A stretch of DNA of 64,000 nt from DATAZK01 sp963731205 (GCA_963731205.1 CAVSUJ010000002.1:62001-126000); one strand, 5' to 3'. Counted from the stretch's first letter, positions 52,572-61,380 are shown. The notes: a model not told the origin generated them from the sequence alone. Made by a program: numbers and translations.

Positions 52572-52598
52572 CTTTAAGTTGCGCGTACCTCACTCAAG
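52572..52598 (-). promoter_or_regulatory. Possible HAIR-like element upstream of lon
   Basis: On the lon strand CTTGAGT (52592-52598) is an exact half of the HspR inverted repeat CTTGAGT-N7-ACTCAAG. The second half reads ACTTAAAG at 52572-52579, but the gap is 12, not 7, so the match is imperfect. HspR controls lon in some streptomycetes. The element is 8-34 nt before the start codon. Confidence 0.2.
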
Positions 52599-52770
52599 GC
52601 GTTGGGGCGCCGAGACATTCCATCCCCCGACCCCGTACTCGGCCGGGGTTCAGCGAGCGGCCTCAGCGGGCTAGCATTCACCTGGATTCGGCTGTCGCCC
52701 TGCGTTGTGCGACGGCTCAACGGCGAGTGCGCCAGTGTCCGGATTCCGCTCACAGGGAGAGGCCGCGCCG

Positions 52771-54474
52771 GTGACGACAGAAACGAGTGCCGCACCCGTG
52801 GCGTCCCCGGTGCGCCCGCGTCGCCCCGTGGTGCTCACGGTGGACGACGATCCGCAGGTCCTGCGGGCCGTCGCGCGTGACCTGCGGGGCTGCTTCGGCT
52901 CCGATTACCGGGTGCTGTCGGCCGGCAGCGGGGCCGAGGCGATCGACCTCCTGCTGCGACTGGAAGAGCGCGGCGAGGAGCCCGCCCTGCTGCTCGCCGA
53001 TCAGCGCATGCCCGAGATGACAGGCGTCGAATTCCTGCGCAAGGCCCGCACGATCTTCCCGAGCGCGCGGCGGGTTCTGCTGACCGCGTACGCCGACACC
53101 GAGGCCGCGATCTCCGCCATCAACGAGGCCCGGCTCGATCACTACCTCCTCAAGCCCTGGGATCCGCCCGAGGAGCGGCTCTTCCCGACCGTCACCGACC
53201 TGCTCGCCGACTGGACCAGCGAGCACCGGCCGGCCTTCGACGGCGTCCGCGTGGTGGGCGCCCGGTTCGCCCGCTCGTCCCATGAGTTACGCGAGTTCCT
53301 CACCCGCCAGCAGGTGCCGTTCCGCTTCCTCGACGCCGGCGAGCCCGACGGCGCGCAGGCGCTGGAAGATGCTGCTCAGACGGTCACCCCGGTCGTGCTC
53401 GTGCCAGGCCGTGAGCCGCTGGTCCGGCCGGATTCGGCCCAGCTGGCCGCCGCTCTCGGGCTGGCGACCACAGCCACCGGGGAGCACTACGACCTCATCG
53501 TGATCGGCGCGGGACCCGCCGGGTTGGCTGCTGCCGTCTACGGCGGCTCGGAGGGACTGTCGACGCTGCTCGTCGAGCGTTCCGCGATGGGCGGGCAGGC
53601 CGGCACGAGCAGCCGGATCGAGAACTACCTGGGCTTCCCGCAAGGTGTGTCGGGCGCGGAACTGGCGCGCCGGGCGCGCGATCAGGTGCTGAAGTTCGGC
53701 GTCGAGGTGCTGAACCCGCAGGAGGTCGTGCGTCTCGAGGTCTGTGGCCCGGCGCGCATCGTCCACCTGTCCGACGGGCGCAGCGTCAGCTGCTCGACCC
53801 TGCTGCTCGCCACCGGCGTCTCCTACAACCGGCTCGCGACCGAGGGGGCTGACCGGCTCGAGGGCCAGGGGCTGTACTACGGCGCCGCGATGACCGAGGC
53901 GGAGACGTGCGCCGGCGAAGACGTCTTCATCGTCGGCGGGGCCAACAGTGCGGGCCAAGCCGCGATGTACTTCTCGCAGAAAGCCGCCTCCGTCACCATG
54001 GTGGTGCGCGGCGAATCGCTCGAGCTGGCGATGTCGACGTACCTCATCGAGGAGATCCGCGACGTCCCGACGATCTCGGTACGCACCCGCACCCGGATCA
54101 CCGAGTTCCACGGGGACGACCGGCTCGAGGCCGTCACGCTCGTCGACGACAAGGCCGGCACCGAGGAAGAGGTGAGCGCCGGAGCGGTGTTCACGTTCAT
54201 CGGCGCACGCCCTGAAACGGCCTGGCTGGACGGCACGATCGCCCGCGACGAGGACGGATTCATCCTCGCCGGTCCCGACATCCCGCGCGATCCGGCCACC
54301 GGCCGCCCGCAGGGCTGGGAATTGGAGCGCGAGCCGTACCTGTTGGAGACATCAGTGCCCGGGGTCTTCGTGGCGGGCGACGCGCGCTACCGCTCGGTCA
54401 AGCGGGTCACCACCGGCGTCGGCGACGGAGCCATGGCCGTGCAGTTCATGCACCGCTACCTCGGGACGCTGTAG
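52771..54474 (+). CDS. Fused response-regulator receiver / thioredoxin-reductase-like flavoprotein
   Basis: A 567-residue fusion. Residues 20-145 are a receiver domain: VVLTVDDDPQVLRAVARDL, phospho-acceptor Asp in LLLADQRMPEMTGVEFL and Lys in HYLLKPWD. Residues about 150-245 form a linker with a glutaredoxin-like look. Residues 255-567 are a TrxR-type domain with FAD motif DLIVIGAGPAGLAAAVYGGSEG and NADP motif FIVGGANSAGQAA. The CxxC that defines thioredoxin reductase is absent; AMTEAETCAGEDV stands there. GTG start at 52771 with GGGAGAGG. It begins a redox-signalling triad. Confidence 0.92.
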   Translation: MTTETSAAPVASPVRPRRPVVLTVDDDPQVLRAVARDLRGCFGSDYRVLSAGSGAEAIDLLLRLEERGEEPALLLADQRMPEMTGVEFLRKARTIFPSARRVLLTAYADTEAAISAINEARLDHYLLKPWDPPEERLFPTVTDLLADWTSEHRPAFDGVRVVGARFARSSHELREFLTRQQVPFRFLDAGEPDGAQALEDAAQTVTPVVLVPGREPLVRPDSAQLAAALGLATTATGEHYDLIVIGAGPAGLAAAVYGGSEGLSTLLVERSAMGGQAGTSSRIENYLGFPQGVSGAELARRARDQVLKFGVEVLNPQEVVRLEVCGPARIVHLSDGRSVSCSTLLLATGVSYNRLATEGADRLEGQGLYYGAAMTEAETCAGEDVFIVGGANSAGQAAMYFSQKAASVTMVVRGESLELAMSTYLIEEIRDVPTISVRTRTRITEFHGDDRLEAVTLVDDKAGTEEEVSAGAVFTFIGARPETAWLDGTIARDEDGFILAGPDIPRDPATGRPQGWELEREPYLLETSVPGVFVAGDARYRSVKRVTTGVGDGAMAVQFMHRYLGTL

Positions 54475-54520
54475 AAGCCCGGTAGAAGCTCTGTCGCTCT
54501 GAGGCTGTGAGGAGAACGCG

Positions 54521-54802
54521 ATGGCCAGTTGCCGCCACCTCGACCAGGTGAAGGCGGTGCAGCCGCGGACGCCGGCGGGCTGCGAGGAATGCCTGGCGAT
54601 GGGCGACACCTGGGTCCATCTGCGCGAGTGCCTGAGCTGTGGCCACGTCGGCTGCTGCGATTCGTCGAAAAACCGTCACGCCACAGCACATTTCCGTACC
54701 ACGGAGCATCCGCTGGTGCGCTCGTTCCAGCCGGGTGAGAACTGGGCCTGGTGCTACCTGGACGAGGTCATGCTGCAGCCTGCGCCATCAGCCGCGCAAT
54801 GA
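54521..54802 (+). CDS. UBP-type zinc finger protein
   Basis: A 93-residue protein made of one ZnF-UBP domain. Zinc ligands are in SCRHLDQVK, GCEECLAMGDTWVHLRECLSCGHVGCCDSSKNRHATAHFRTTEHPLV. In eukaryotes this fold binds ubiquitin C-termini; in actinobacteria it regularly accompanies the receiver/TrxR fusion and the adjacent kinase. Its role is probably protein-protein contact within that system (inference). ATG is 46 nt after the fusion gene. Confidence 0.9.
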   Translation: MASCRHLDQVKAVQPRTPAGCEECLAMGDTWVHLRECLSCGHVGCCDSSKNRHATAHFRTTEHPLVRSFQPGENWAWCYLDEVMLQPAPSAAQ

Positions 54803-54815
54803 TGGCAGCCCGGTA

Positions 54816-56243
54816 ATGGCAGCGGTCATGGATGTCGACGAGGTCCTCGACGTCCTGCGCCGGATGGACATGCTGTCGGAGTTCACCCCCGAGCAGCTGC
54901 GCTGGGTGGCCGATCACGGCGTCGTCGTCGACATCCCCGCGGGCCAGACGGTCATTTCGGCGGGTGACGCCGACGCCGGCTTCTGGTTGCTGATGGGCGG
55001 GCGCGCGTCGGTGTCCCGGCCCGACGACGACGGTCGCGAGATCCCGACCGGTTCGACCGACTACGTCGGGGCGTGGGGTGGCCGCATCCCGCTCACCGGC
55101 GAGCCCTCGCCCATCTCCATGCGCGCCGAGACCGACGCGCGTTTCCTGCGACTGACCGACGACGACGCCGACACGATGCTCGCCAGCGGCATGCCGCTCG
55201 GACGTCACCTCATCGCGGGCATCCAGATGGGCACCCGCCGCTTCGAGGCCCGGCTTCGGGAACGGGAGCGGCTCGCGTCGCTCGGCCGCATGTCGGCAGG
55301 GCTCTCGCACGAGCTGAACAACCCGGCGGCGGCCATCGCCCGGGCGGCCTCCCAGCTTCGCGCCGCAATCCTGGACTCCCACCGGCTCTCGATGAAGGTG
55401 CGCGTCTCCCCCGAGACCAAGCAGCTCGTCGTGGCCGCCGGGGAAGATCTGACGTCGCGGATCGGCAGCAGCGACAGCCTTTCCGGGGTGGACCGCGCCG
55501 ACGCGGAAGAGGAGCTCGCCGACTGGCTCGAGGACCGCGACGTCCCGGAAGCCTGGGATGCCGCGCCGGTGCTGGTCGAGTCCGGCGCCGACGTCGGCTG
55601 GCTCGAGAAGTACCTGGGGACGCTTTCTGCCGATGAGCTACGGGCCGCGGTCGGCGTCCTCACGTCAGCGGCGACCACCACGCAGCTGACCCTCGAGATC
55701 GAGCAGGCCAGCGCCCGCATCAGCGCGCTCGTCTCCTCGGTGAAGACCTACACCAACATGGACGGCGAGGGCCAGCAGGACATCGACGTCCGCAAGGGCC
55801 TGAAGTCGACGCTGACGATGCTCAGCCACAAGCTCAAGCACTACAAGGTCAATGTCGACTGGCCCAAGGAGATCCCGACCGTGCCCGCCAATCCGGGCGA
55901 GCTGAATCAGGTCTGGACCAACCTGCTCGACAACGCCGCCGATGCCCTCGCCGACCGGGAGGATCCAGGCTCGGGTGAGATCTCGGTCAGCGTGGCCAGC
56001 GACGAGGAGGCCGTCGTCGTGCGCATAGCCGACAACGGCCCGGGAATGACGCCCGAGATCGCCGGCAAGATCTTCGACCCGTTCTTCACCACGAAAGCCG
56101 TCGGCTCGGGCACCGGCATGGGCCTGGACTTCGTCTGGAGAATCATCACCGACGCCCACCACGGCCGGGTCGCCGTGGAGTCCGAGCCCGGCAAGGGAAC
56201 GACGTTCGTCGTCGAACTCCCCCGCCGCGCGCGCGTCGGCTGA
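54816..56243 (+). CDS. Cyclic-nucleotide-binding-domain histidine kinase
   Basis: A 475-residue sensor kinase with no membrane segment. Residues 10-125 are a cNMP-binding beta-roll (LSEFTPEQLRWVADHGVVVDIPAGQTVISAGDAD). Residues 150-160 region has the phospho-acceptor SHELNNPAAAIA. The ATPase has an N box QVWTNLLDNAADAL, DNGPGM, FDPFFTTK and GTGMGLDFVW. It probably phosphorylates the receiver/TrxR fusion two genes upstream. The start may be ATG 54816 or 54828; ribosome sites are weak. Confidence 0.92.
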   Translation: MAAVMDVDEVLDVLRRMDMLSEFTPEQLRWVADHGVVVDIPAGQTVISAGDADAGFWLLMGGRASVSRPDDDGREIPTGSTDYVGAWGGRIPLTGEPSPISMRAETDARFLRLTDDDADTMLASGMPLGRHLIAGIQMGTRRFEARLRERERLASLGRMSAGLSHELNNPAAAIARAASQLRAAILDSHRLSMKVRVSPETKQLVVAAGEDLTSRIGSSDSLSGVDRADAEEELADWLEDRDVPEAWDAAPVLVESGADVGWLEKYLGTLSADELRAAVGVLTSAATTTQLTLEIEQASARISALVSSVKTYTNMDGEGQQDIDVRKGLKSTLTMLSHKLKHYKVNVDWPKEIPTVPANPGELNQVWTNLLDNAADALADREDPGSGEISVSVASDEEAVVVRIADNGPGMTPEIAGKIFDPFFTTKAVGSGTGMGLDFVWRIITDAHHGRVAVESEPGKGTTFVVELPRRARVG

Positions 56244-56304
56244 CCGAGCCGGCCGGACCGCCGCGTTACCTTGCGGGACAGCAGCGAGACGCCCGCGCCC
56301 CTGG

Positions 56305-56503
56305 TTACCTGGCGCCACCAAATCCGGGTGCTATAGCGCATTGTGATGGTGGCACCGATCGTCGCCCTACCTGGCGCCACCAAATCCGGGTGCTCTGGCG
56401 CGTTGTGATGGTGGCGCCAGGCAATGGGGTGGAGGTGTCGGCGCCCCGAGGCTCGGCGCCACCAAATCCGGGTGCTATAGCGCGTTGTGACGGTGGCGCC
56501 AGG
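56305..56503. repeat. Three hairpin units of the TGGCGCCACCAAATC repeat
   Basis: Three units of about 50 bp, each starting GGCGCCACCAAATCCGGG and ending GTGGCGCCAGG-like. In the middle unit CCTGGCGCCACCA (56370-56382) and TGGTGGCGCCAGG (56409-56421) are a perfect 13-bp inverted repeat around a 26-nt loop; the other two have 9-10 bp arms. The loop GGGTGCT-TAGCGC-TTGTGA is conserved. The same core occurs at 9729-9885. This occupies most of the 295-bp gap between the kinase and the next gene; no protein is encoded. Confidence 0.85.
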
Positions 56504-56538
56504 CAATCACGGGCGGCGGGCGGCGGGCGGCGGCGGTC

Positions 56539-57591
56539 TCAGCGCACCCAGCCGCTCGGCGGTGTGAGCGGGATGTCGAGGTAGGTGACGATGCCAGGGT
56601 CCGCCTTGACCGTGCCCGGGATGGCGTTGATCGCCGGCATGGCCGTCATGATCATGCCGAGCACCATGTAGTCGGTGAACGTCTTGGCCTTGAAGTCGGG
56701 GCCCGGGAAGATCTCGAGCTTGGTGTGGACGCAGGGCTGGCCCTTGATGTCGACGACGTAGCCGTGCTGGACCTCCCAATCCGGCTGCAAATGCTGACCT
56801 TTTCGCCACCGCACGTTGAGCTCGATGACCGTGCTACCACCCCGCACGCCCTGCCAGCTCGCCGCTACTCCCGCCACGCAGCCGGCCGGGATCGACCAGG
56901 ATCCGAGGTCGAGGTCCTGCGTCGTCTGCGCGAACGACGCCTCGCAGCGCACCTCGTCGATCTCCACGCCCAGCGCGTCGGCCATCAGGTGCACCGCATC
57001 GCCGAAGACCGCCGTCCCGCGTTCGACAAGGGCCGGAAGCTCGGGGTCGTCGATGGGCCGCGCGTAGCCGACCGAAAGCTCGGTGTCGGGCGAGTCGTAG
57101 CCGGTGGAGTCGACGGATTCGAGCACGGCGACGGAGTCGATGCGGTCGCAGATCTGACCCGAAACGATGCCGAGCAGGTTGGCCAGGCCCGGGTTCATCC
57201 CCGACCCGAAGATCGAGCTCGATCCCCGCTCGCAGGCGTCGATGAGCTTCTGCCGCCCGTCACCCAGCGCGTGCCCGGTGATGAAGCCGGCGGTCGCGAC
57301 GATGTTGGCCCCCGATTCGAGGATCTGCACCATCTCCTCGACGTCGGGCCACTTCGGGTTGTAGATGACGCAATCGGGCTTCAACGCGAGCAGCGCGGCC
57401 TTGTCGTTGGTCGCGACGACCCCGATGGGATCGGTGCCGGCCAGCTCGCCGACGTCGCGTCCCACCTTCTCCGGGCCCCAGGCGTAGCAGCCGACGAGTT
57501 CGAGCGCCGGGTTGGCGATGACCGCCAGTACCGAACGCCGGCCGACGTTGCCGGTGGTCCACTGAACGACGCGATACGTGCTGGCTGGCAT
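56539..57591 (-). CDS. DapB-like NAD(P)H-dependent dehydrogenase
   Basis: A 350-residue protein. The N-terminal Rossmann domain is YRVVQWTTGNVGRRSVLAVIANPALELVG, followed by KPDCVIYNP and a C-terminal domain with NPGLANLLGIV and ESVDSTGYDSPDTE. This fits the dihydrodipicolinate-reductase-like group that includes 2,4-diaminopentanoate and amine dehydrogenases, common in mycobacteria without a known substrate. ATG with GGAGG upstream. It is divergent from the LLM flavoenzyme gene. Confidence 0.87.
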   Translation of the reverse strand: MPASTYRVVQWTTGNVGRRSVLAVIANPALELVGCYAWGPEKVGRDVGELAGTDPIGVVATNDKAALLALKPDCVIYNPKWPDVEEMVQILESGANIVATAGFITGHALGDGRQKLIDACERGSSSIFGSGMNPGLANLLGIVSGQICDRIDSVAVLESVDSTGYDSPDTELSVGYARPIDDPELPALVERGTAVFGDAVHLMADALGVEIDEVRCEASFAQTTQDLDLGSWSIPAGCVAGVAASWQGVRGGSTVIELNVRWRKGQHLQPDWEVQHGYVVDIKGQPCVHTKLEIFPGPDFKAKTFTDYMVLGMIMTAMPAINAIPGTVKADPGIVTYLDIPLTPPSGWVR

Positions 57592-57802
57592 GAGACCTCC
57601 GTGGGTCAGCCGACGGCTGCTGCAGCCTCACATCATCCGGATGGCTCCGATCGGTTCGACGCCAGGGCCTGAACCAGCCCCCGGACAGGCCTGCGACCAG
57701 GCGACACGCATCCTGACGCGCACTCCTGACTCCCCGTCAGATACGGTGCCTGGAAGCGCTCGCGCGCGAGCCCAATGTCTGGTGCGGATCAGTGGAGGAC
57801 CA

Positions 57803-59017
57803 ATGGAATTCGGCATCTTTCTCAACGGCTACATGCCGGGCCCGTTGGCTCACGACAGCGAGTCGGAGCACGTCCGCCTGATGCGTGAGGCGGAGTACGC
57901 GATCTTCGCCGACAAGCACAACTGGAAGTACGCCTGGTTCGGCGAGCACCACGCGCTGACCGAGTACAGCCACATGTCGGCGCCTGAGGTCGTGATGGGT
58001 TACGTCGCCGGCCACACCGACTACATCCACCTTTCCACCGGTATCAACAGCCTCTCGCCGCGCAAGGAACACCCGGTGCGTTACGCGGAGCGGGCGGCCA
58101 TGCTCGACCACGTCACCAACCGGCGCTTCGAGTGGGGCACCGGCCGCGGCGCCGGCAGCCACGAGATGGCCACGTTCAACATCCTCGACAAGAACTCCAC
58201 CAAGCCCGAGTGGGAAGAGGTCGTCCGCGAGATCCCGCGGATGTGGGAGCAGGAGGACTACGAGTACCACGGTGAGCACTTCACCGTGCCCACCCCCCAC
58301 AACGTGCTGCCCAAGCCTTACGGCCAGGGCCACCCCCCGATCTGGGTCGCCTGTGGCAACCCGCCGACCTTCGCCCGCGCGGGCGAGCTCGGCATCGGCG
58401 CCATCGCGTTCAACTTCGAGCCGATCTTCAACCTGCGCGGTCGCATCGAGGCGTACAAGAACGCCATCGCCGACTGCAAGGAACCCCTCGGCCAGTTCAA
58501 GAACGACAACGTGATGATGACCAACGCCGTCATCTGCTTCGAGGACCGCAAGAAGGCCCGCCAGATCGCGCTCGACCGGGTCTCGGGCTACCTGGTGACG
58601 ATGGTGAACCTCTACCACGACACCATGCCGAAATCGACCGACGCGATCACCTGGCCCGAGGCTCCGATCGTGCTCCGCGACATCGCCGGTGGCGACCCTG
58701 ACGCGTTCCTCGACGAGCTGATCGCCGGCGGCTACATGCTGGTGGGCAATCCCGAAGAGGTCTCCGAGCAGCTGGAGAGCTACAAGTCGGTCGGCTGTGA
58801 CCAGCTCGTCTTCGGCATGCCGCAGGACCTGCACAAGGACGAGATCCTCGAGCTCCTCGAGACCTTCGGTGACAAGGTCATCCGCGAGCACGACCCCGAC
58901 CCGGTCCACTCCACCGACAAGTACCGCCAGACCGCGGTCCCGAAGTACGGCCAGTTCGCCAACCCGCTGCCCGACATCGAGTGGCCCAAGGTGCTGCCGG
59001 TGACGGCCGTCGTCTAG
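57803..59017 (+). CDS. LLM-class flavin-dependent oxidoreductase
   Basis: A 404-residue luciferase-like monooxygenase. MEFGIFLNGYMPGP, YAWFGEHHALTEYSHMSAPEVV, TGINSLSPRKEHPVRYAERAAMLDHVTNRRFEWGTGRGAG and PPIWVACGNPPTFARAGELGIG are the family barrel strands. The ATG at 57803 follows GGAGG; the upstream open frame is not coding. It uses FMN or F420; the substrate is unknown. The enoyl-CoA hydratase gene converges on it with a 24-nt gap. Confidence 0.9.
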   Translation: MEFGIFLNGYMPGPLAHDSESEHVRLMREAEYAIFADKHNWKYAWFGEHHALTEYSHMSAPEVVMGYVAGHTDYIHLSTGINSLSPRKEHPVRYAERAAMLDHVTNRRFEWGTGRGAGSHEMATFNILDKNSTKPEWEEVVREIPRMWEQEDYEYHGEHFTVPTPHNVLPKPYGQGHPPIWVACGNPPTFARAGELGIGAIAFNFEPIFNLRGRIEAYKNAIADCKEPLGQFKNDNVMMTNAVICFEDRKKARQIALDRVSGYLVTMVNLYHDTMPKSTDAITWPEAPIVLRDIAGGDPDAFLDELIAGGYMLVGNPEEVSEQLESYKSVGCDQLVFGMPQDLHKDEILELLETFGDKVIREHDPDPVHSTDKYRQTAVPKYGQFANPLPDIEWPKVLPVTAVV

Positions 59018-59041
59018 CTCTCACCGGGCCTGGTGCCCGGG

Positions 59042-59833
59042 CTACTTCTTCGCGACGCGCTGGGAGTAGGCCTGCATGTGGGCCTTGACGTCGGGTGACG
59101 TCATGGCCAGCGACTGGTTGCGGTTCTCGATCGCGATGGCCGCCGGCATCGAGGTGCTGTCGACGTTGTGCCACAGCACCTCTTTGGTCAGCACGAGGCC
59201 GGTGTGGGTGTGCGCGGCGACCGTGTCGGCGTAGGCGAGCGCCGCCGGCATCAGTTCCTCATCGGAGACCACTTCCGATACCAACCCCATGCGCTCGGCT
59301 GCCTGCGCGTCGATCTCGCGCCCGCTGAAGATGAGATCGGCGGCGCGCGAGGCGCCGATCAGCTGGGGCAGCAGGTAGCTGATGCCGATGTCGGTCCCGG
59401 TGAGGCCGGTACGGATGAAGGCCGAGCAGAAGCGCGCCGAGGTCGAAGCGATACGCACATCGCAGGCGCACGCGATCGCCAGCCCGCCACCGAACGCCGG
59501 ACCACGAACGGCGGCGATGACGACCTGGGGCGTCTGGCGCAGGTGGACGGTCAGGTTGGACATGAACGCCTGACCGTCGATGGCCTTGTTGATCCGGTGG
59601 TGCTCGCCGAGGGCCGGCGGGCGACCGGTCTCGCGCAGGTCCAGCCCGGCGCAGAAGGCCCGCCCCGCGCCGGTGAGGATCACCACCTTGCACTCGGTGT
59701 CAGCAGCCACCTCATCGAGCGCGTCGTGCAGCTCGCCTACCAGCTGAAAATTCATCGCGTTGAGACGCTCGGGCCGGTTCAGGGTGATGGTGCTGATCGT
59801 GCTGCTCAGCTTCTCCAGCGCCACCACGGCCAT
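59042..59833 (-). CDS. Enoyl-CoA hydratase/isomerase family protein
   Basis: A 263-residue crotonase. The oxyanion hole is formed by AFCAGLDL and AAVRGPAFGGGLAIACACDVRIAS. GLTGTDIGISYLLPQLIG occupies the second catalytic region. SNTLNRPERLNAM-like ITLNRPERLNAM is the N-terminal signature. ATG at 59833 has GGAGG seven bases upstream; a longer frame from 59944 is not favoured. It could serve beta-oxidation linked to the acyl-CoA genes elsewhere in the window. Confidence 0.92.
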   Translation of the reverse strand: MAVVALEKLSSTISTITLNRPERLNAMNFQLVGELHDALDEVAADTECKVVILTGAGRAFCAGLDLRETGRPPALGEHHRINKAIDGQAFMSNLTVHLRQTPQVVIAAVRGPAFGGGLAIACACDVRIASTSARFCSAFIRTGLTGTDIGISYLLPQLIGASRAADLIFSGREIDAQAAERMGLVSEVVSDEELMPAALAYADTVAAHTHTGLVLTKEVLWHNVDSTSMPAAIAIENRNQSLAMTSPDVKAHMQAYSQRVAKK

Positions 59834-59990
59834 TGCTGAACCTCCACTCGTCCTGCTTTTTCGTTCTCGGGTCGTCCCACCAAAGCAGACGCCGCGCCGC
59901 CCAAATGCAGCGGATGGCACCCGCGAACATCGGAAATGTGACAATTCGCGGCTTTATGGGTATCTCGTTGCGCAGCGGGGTTCGACGACG

Positions 59991-60009
59991 CACCCCCGGC
60001 AGGGGGGTG
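59991..60009 (+). promoter_or_regulatory. 5'-leader hairpin before the acetate transporter
   Basis: CACCCCC and GGGGGTG form a perfect 7-bp stem with a 5-nt loop, 22 nt before the ATG. Its G/C strength and closeness to the ribosome site (GGGAG, 60021-60025) suggest an effect on translation or an early terminator. No known riboswitch class is recognised. Confidence 0.3.
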
Positions 60010-60031
60010 TGGGCCCTGCAGGGAGTACGCC

Positions 60032-60790
60032 ATGTCTGATCAACCTGCAGCTTCCGGCGACGGCCGACCTTCTGAGATCCGCCTGCCCGACACACCGGCC
60101 CGCGGTGACACGATCGTCAACGAGGGCCAGGTCGGTGACACGGGAGTGCACGCTCCACGGTCGGCGCACAGCGCCGAGACGATGCCCGCTTCCCCCGCGT
60201 CCGCGATCTCCGCGTCGCCGGCAATCGCCGATCCCGGGCCGCTCGGACTCGCCGCATTCGCCATGACGACGTTCGTGCTGAGCGTCTTCAACTCCAACAT
60301 CATCTCCGATGCCAAGCTGGAACAGGTGGTGCTTCCGCTCGCACTGTTCTACGGCGGGCTCTCCCAATTTGCCGCGGGCATGTGGGAATTTCGCAAGGGC
60401 AACACTTTCGGCGCGACGGCGTTCTCCTCCTTCGGCGCCTTCTGGCTTTCCTACGCCGCCTACGTGAAGTTCGTCCTTCCTGACCTTCCGGTGAACACCG
60501 CTTACAAGGCGACCGGCGTCTATCTGCTGGCGTGGGCCATCTTCACGGCCTACATGGTCCTGGCGTCGCTACGCGTCAGCGCTGCGGTCGCGGCGGTCTT
60601 CGTGACGCTGACGGGCACTCTGGTGCTGCTGTGCATCGGCGCGCTCGACCAGAACACCACCGTCACCCACGCCGGCGGCATCGTCGGTCTGGTGACCGCC
60701 GGCTTTGCCTGGTACGCCTCGTTCGCTGTCGTCACCAACGAAACCTGGAAGCGCACGGTGCTGCCGACCTTCCCGGCCCGCGTGCGGTAG
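60032..60790 (+). CDS. Acetate uptake transporter (GPR1/FUN34/YaaH family)
   Basis: A 252-residue membrane protein. After a polar, Pro/Ala-rich N-terminal extension of about 65 residues, the core begins ADPGPLGLAAFAMTTFVLSVFN, the family signature, then six membrane segments including VVLPLALFYGGLSQFAAGMWEFRKGNTFGATAFSSFGAFWLSYA. SatP/YaaH proteins move acetate or succinate with protons. The long tail is unusual against the E. coli protein. A strong terminator hairpin follows the stop. Confidence 0.92.
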   Translation: MSDQPAASGDGRPSEIRLPDTPARGDTIVNEGQVGDTGVHAPRSAHSAETMPASPASAISASPAIADPGPLGLAAFAMTTFVLSVFNSNIISDAKLEQVVLPLALFYGGLSQFAAGMWEFRKGNTFGATAFSSFGAFWLSYAAYVKFVLPDLPVNTAYKATGVYLLAWAIFTAYMVLASLRVSAAVAAVFVTLTGTLVLLCIGALDQNTTVTHAGGIVGLVTAGFAWYASFAVVTNETWKRTVLPTFPARVR

Positions 60791-60811
60791 GGGTTAGCTA
60801 CTCAAAGCGGC

Positions 60812-60865
60812 CAGAGGGGCCCGAATCGGCGCGATCAGGGCGCCGGTTCGGGCCTTTGGCCTCTG
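60812..60865 (+). terminator. Terminator hairpin after the acetate transporter
   Basis: GGCCCGAATCGGCGC (60818-60832) pairs with GCGCCGGTTCGGGCC (60840-60854) with a single wobble and a 7-nt loop. An outer CAGAGG/CCTCTG (60812-60817, 60860-60865) extends the stem. No long U-tract follows, as usual for high-GC actinobacteria. Confidence 0.65.
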
Positions 60866-60866
60866 T
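60847..60866. promoter_or_regulatory. DosR-like motif, array copy 1
   Basis: TTCGGGCCTTTGGCCTCTGT resembles the DosR consensus at 13 of 20 positions by hand count. It overlaps the terminator stem, which could explain its symmetry. It ends about 105 nt before the GTG start of the first paralogue, the same distance as in the other copies. Confidence 0.3.
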
Positions 60867-60971
60867 GGAAGTCCCTGTCTGCGGACGAGATAACCCCTGA
60901 CCGCCGCACAACGGTCAGCCAGACTGCCCGCAGGAGCGGAGCAGCCGGCTTTGAAGACGACGGAGCCAGCC

Positions 60972-61361
60972 GTGAGATGGAAGCGCTATAGCGTTCCCGC
61001 GGTCACTGGTGTCGTCGTTTTCGGTGCTGTGACGGCATTTGCCGCCACCTTCACGGTGTCGTCGAAGAGCGTGGTCGCCGGCAACGCAGCCGTCAGCGCC
61101 TGCAACACCACAGCGGCCGTCACCTACAACACCGTGTACGCCTCGACGCTGCCGGGCTACACCGTCACCACCACGCCCATCACCACCGCGGCGTCCTGCA
61201 CGGGCATGGCCTACAAGGTGACGCTGATGGGCGCGACGAACAACTCCTTGGGTGAGAAGACCGGGAACCTGGACTCCTCGGGGGCCGCGTCGCCCGACTT
61301 CACGACAAGCGTGATCTCTGTCGCGCTCGTCACCGGCGTCGCCGTCACCATCACCGGCTGA
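60972..61361 (+). CDS. Secreted small paralogue, array copy 1
   Basis: A 129-residue protein of an unrecognised family. The GTG at 60972 (GGAG six bases upstream) gives a basic RWKRY start, a hydrophobic core VPAVTGVVVFGAVTAFA and a signal-peptidase site after AFAA. The mature part has two cysteines (SACN and ASCTG) and ends VAVTITG. A TTG at 60951 is a possible longer start. It is the most divergent copy (ATFTVSSKSVVAGNAAV). Composition is Thr/Ser/Ala/Val-rich and suggests a beta-sandwich. An inverted repeat (CTGACCG-N8-CGGTCAG, 60897-60918) precedes it. Confidence 0.75.
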   Translation: MRWKRYSVPAVTGVVVFGAVTAFAATFTVSSKSVVAGNAAVSACNTTAAVTYNTVYASTLPGYTVTTTPITTAASCTGMAYKVTLMGATNNSLGEKTGNLDSSGAASPDFTTSVISVALVTGVAVTITG

Positions 61362-61380
61362 CCGGCCGACCGGCCGACCG

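Noticed and set aside
52572..52598. Functional HspR (HAIR) operator before lon
   Set aside because: One half-site is exact, but the gap is 12 instead of 7 and the other half is imperfect; kept only as a low-confidence site.
57578..57802. N-terminal extension of the LLM flavoenzyme
   Set aside because: Frame is open from 57578, but GGAGG and the MEFGIF family start at 57803 define the real start.
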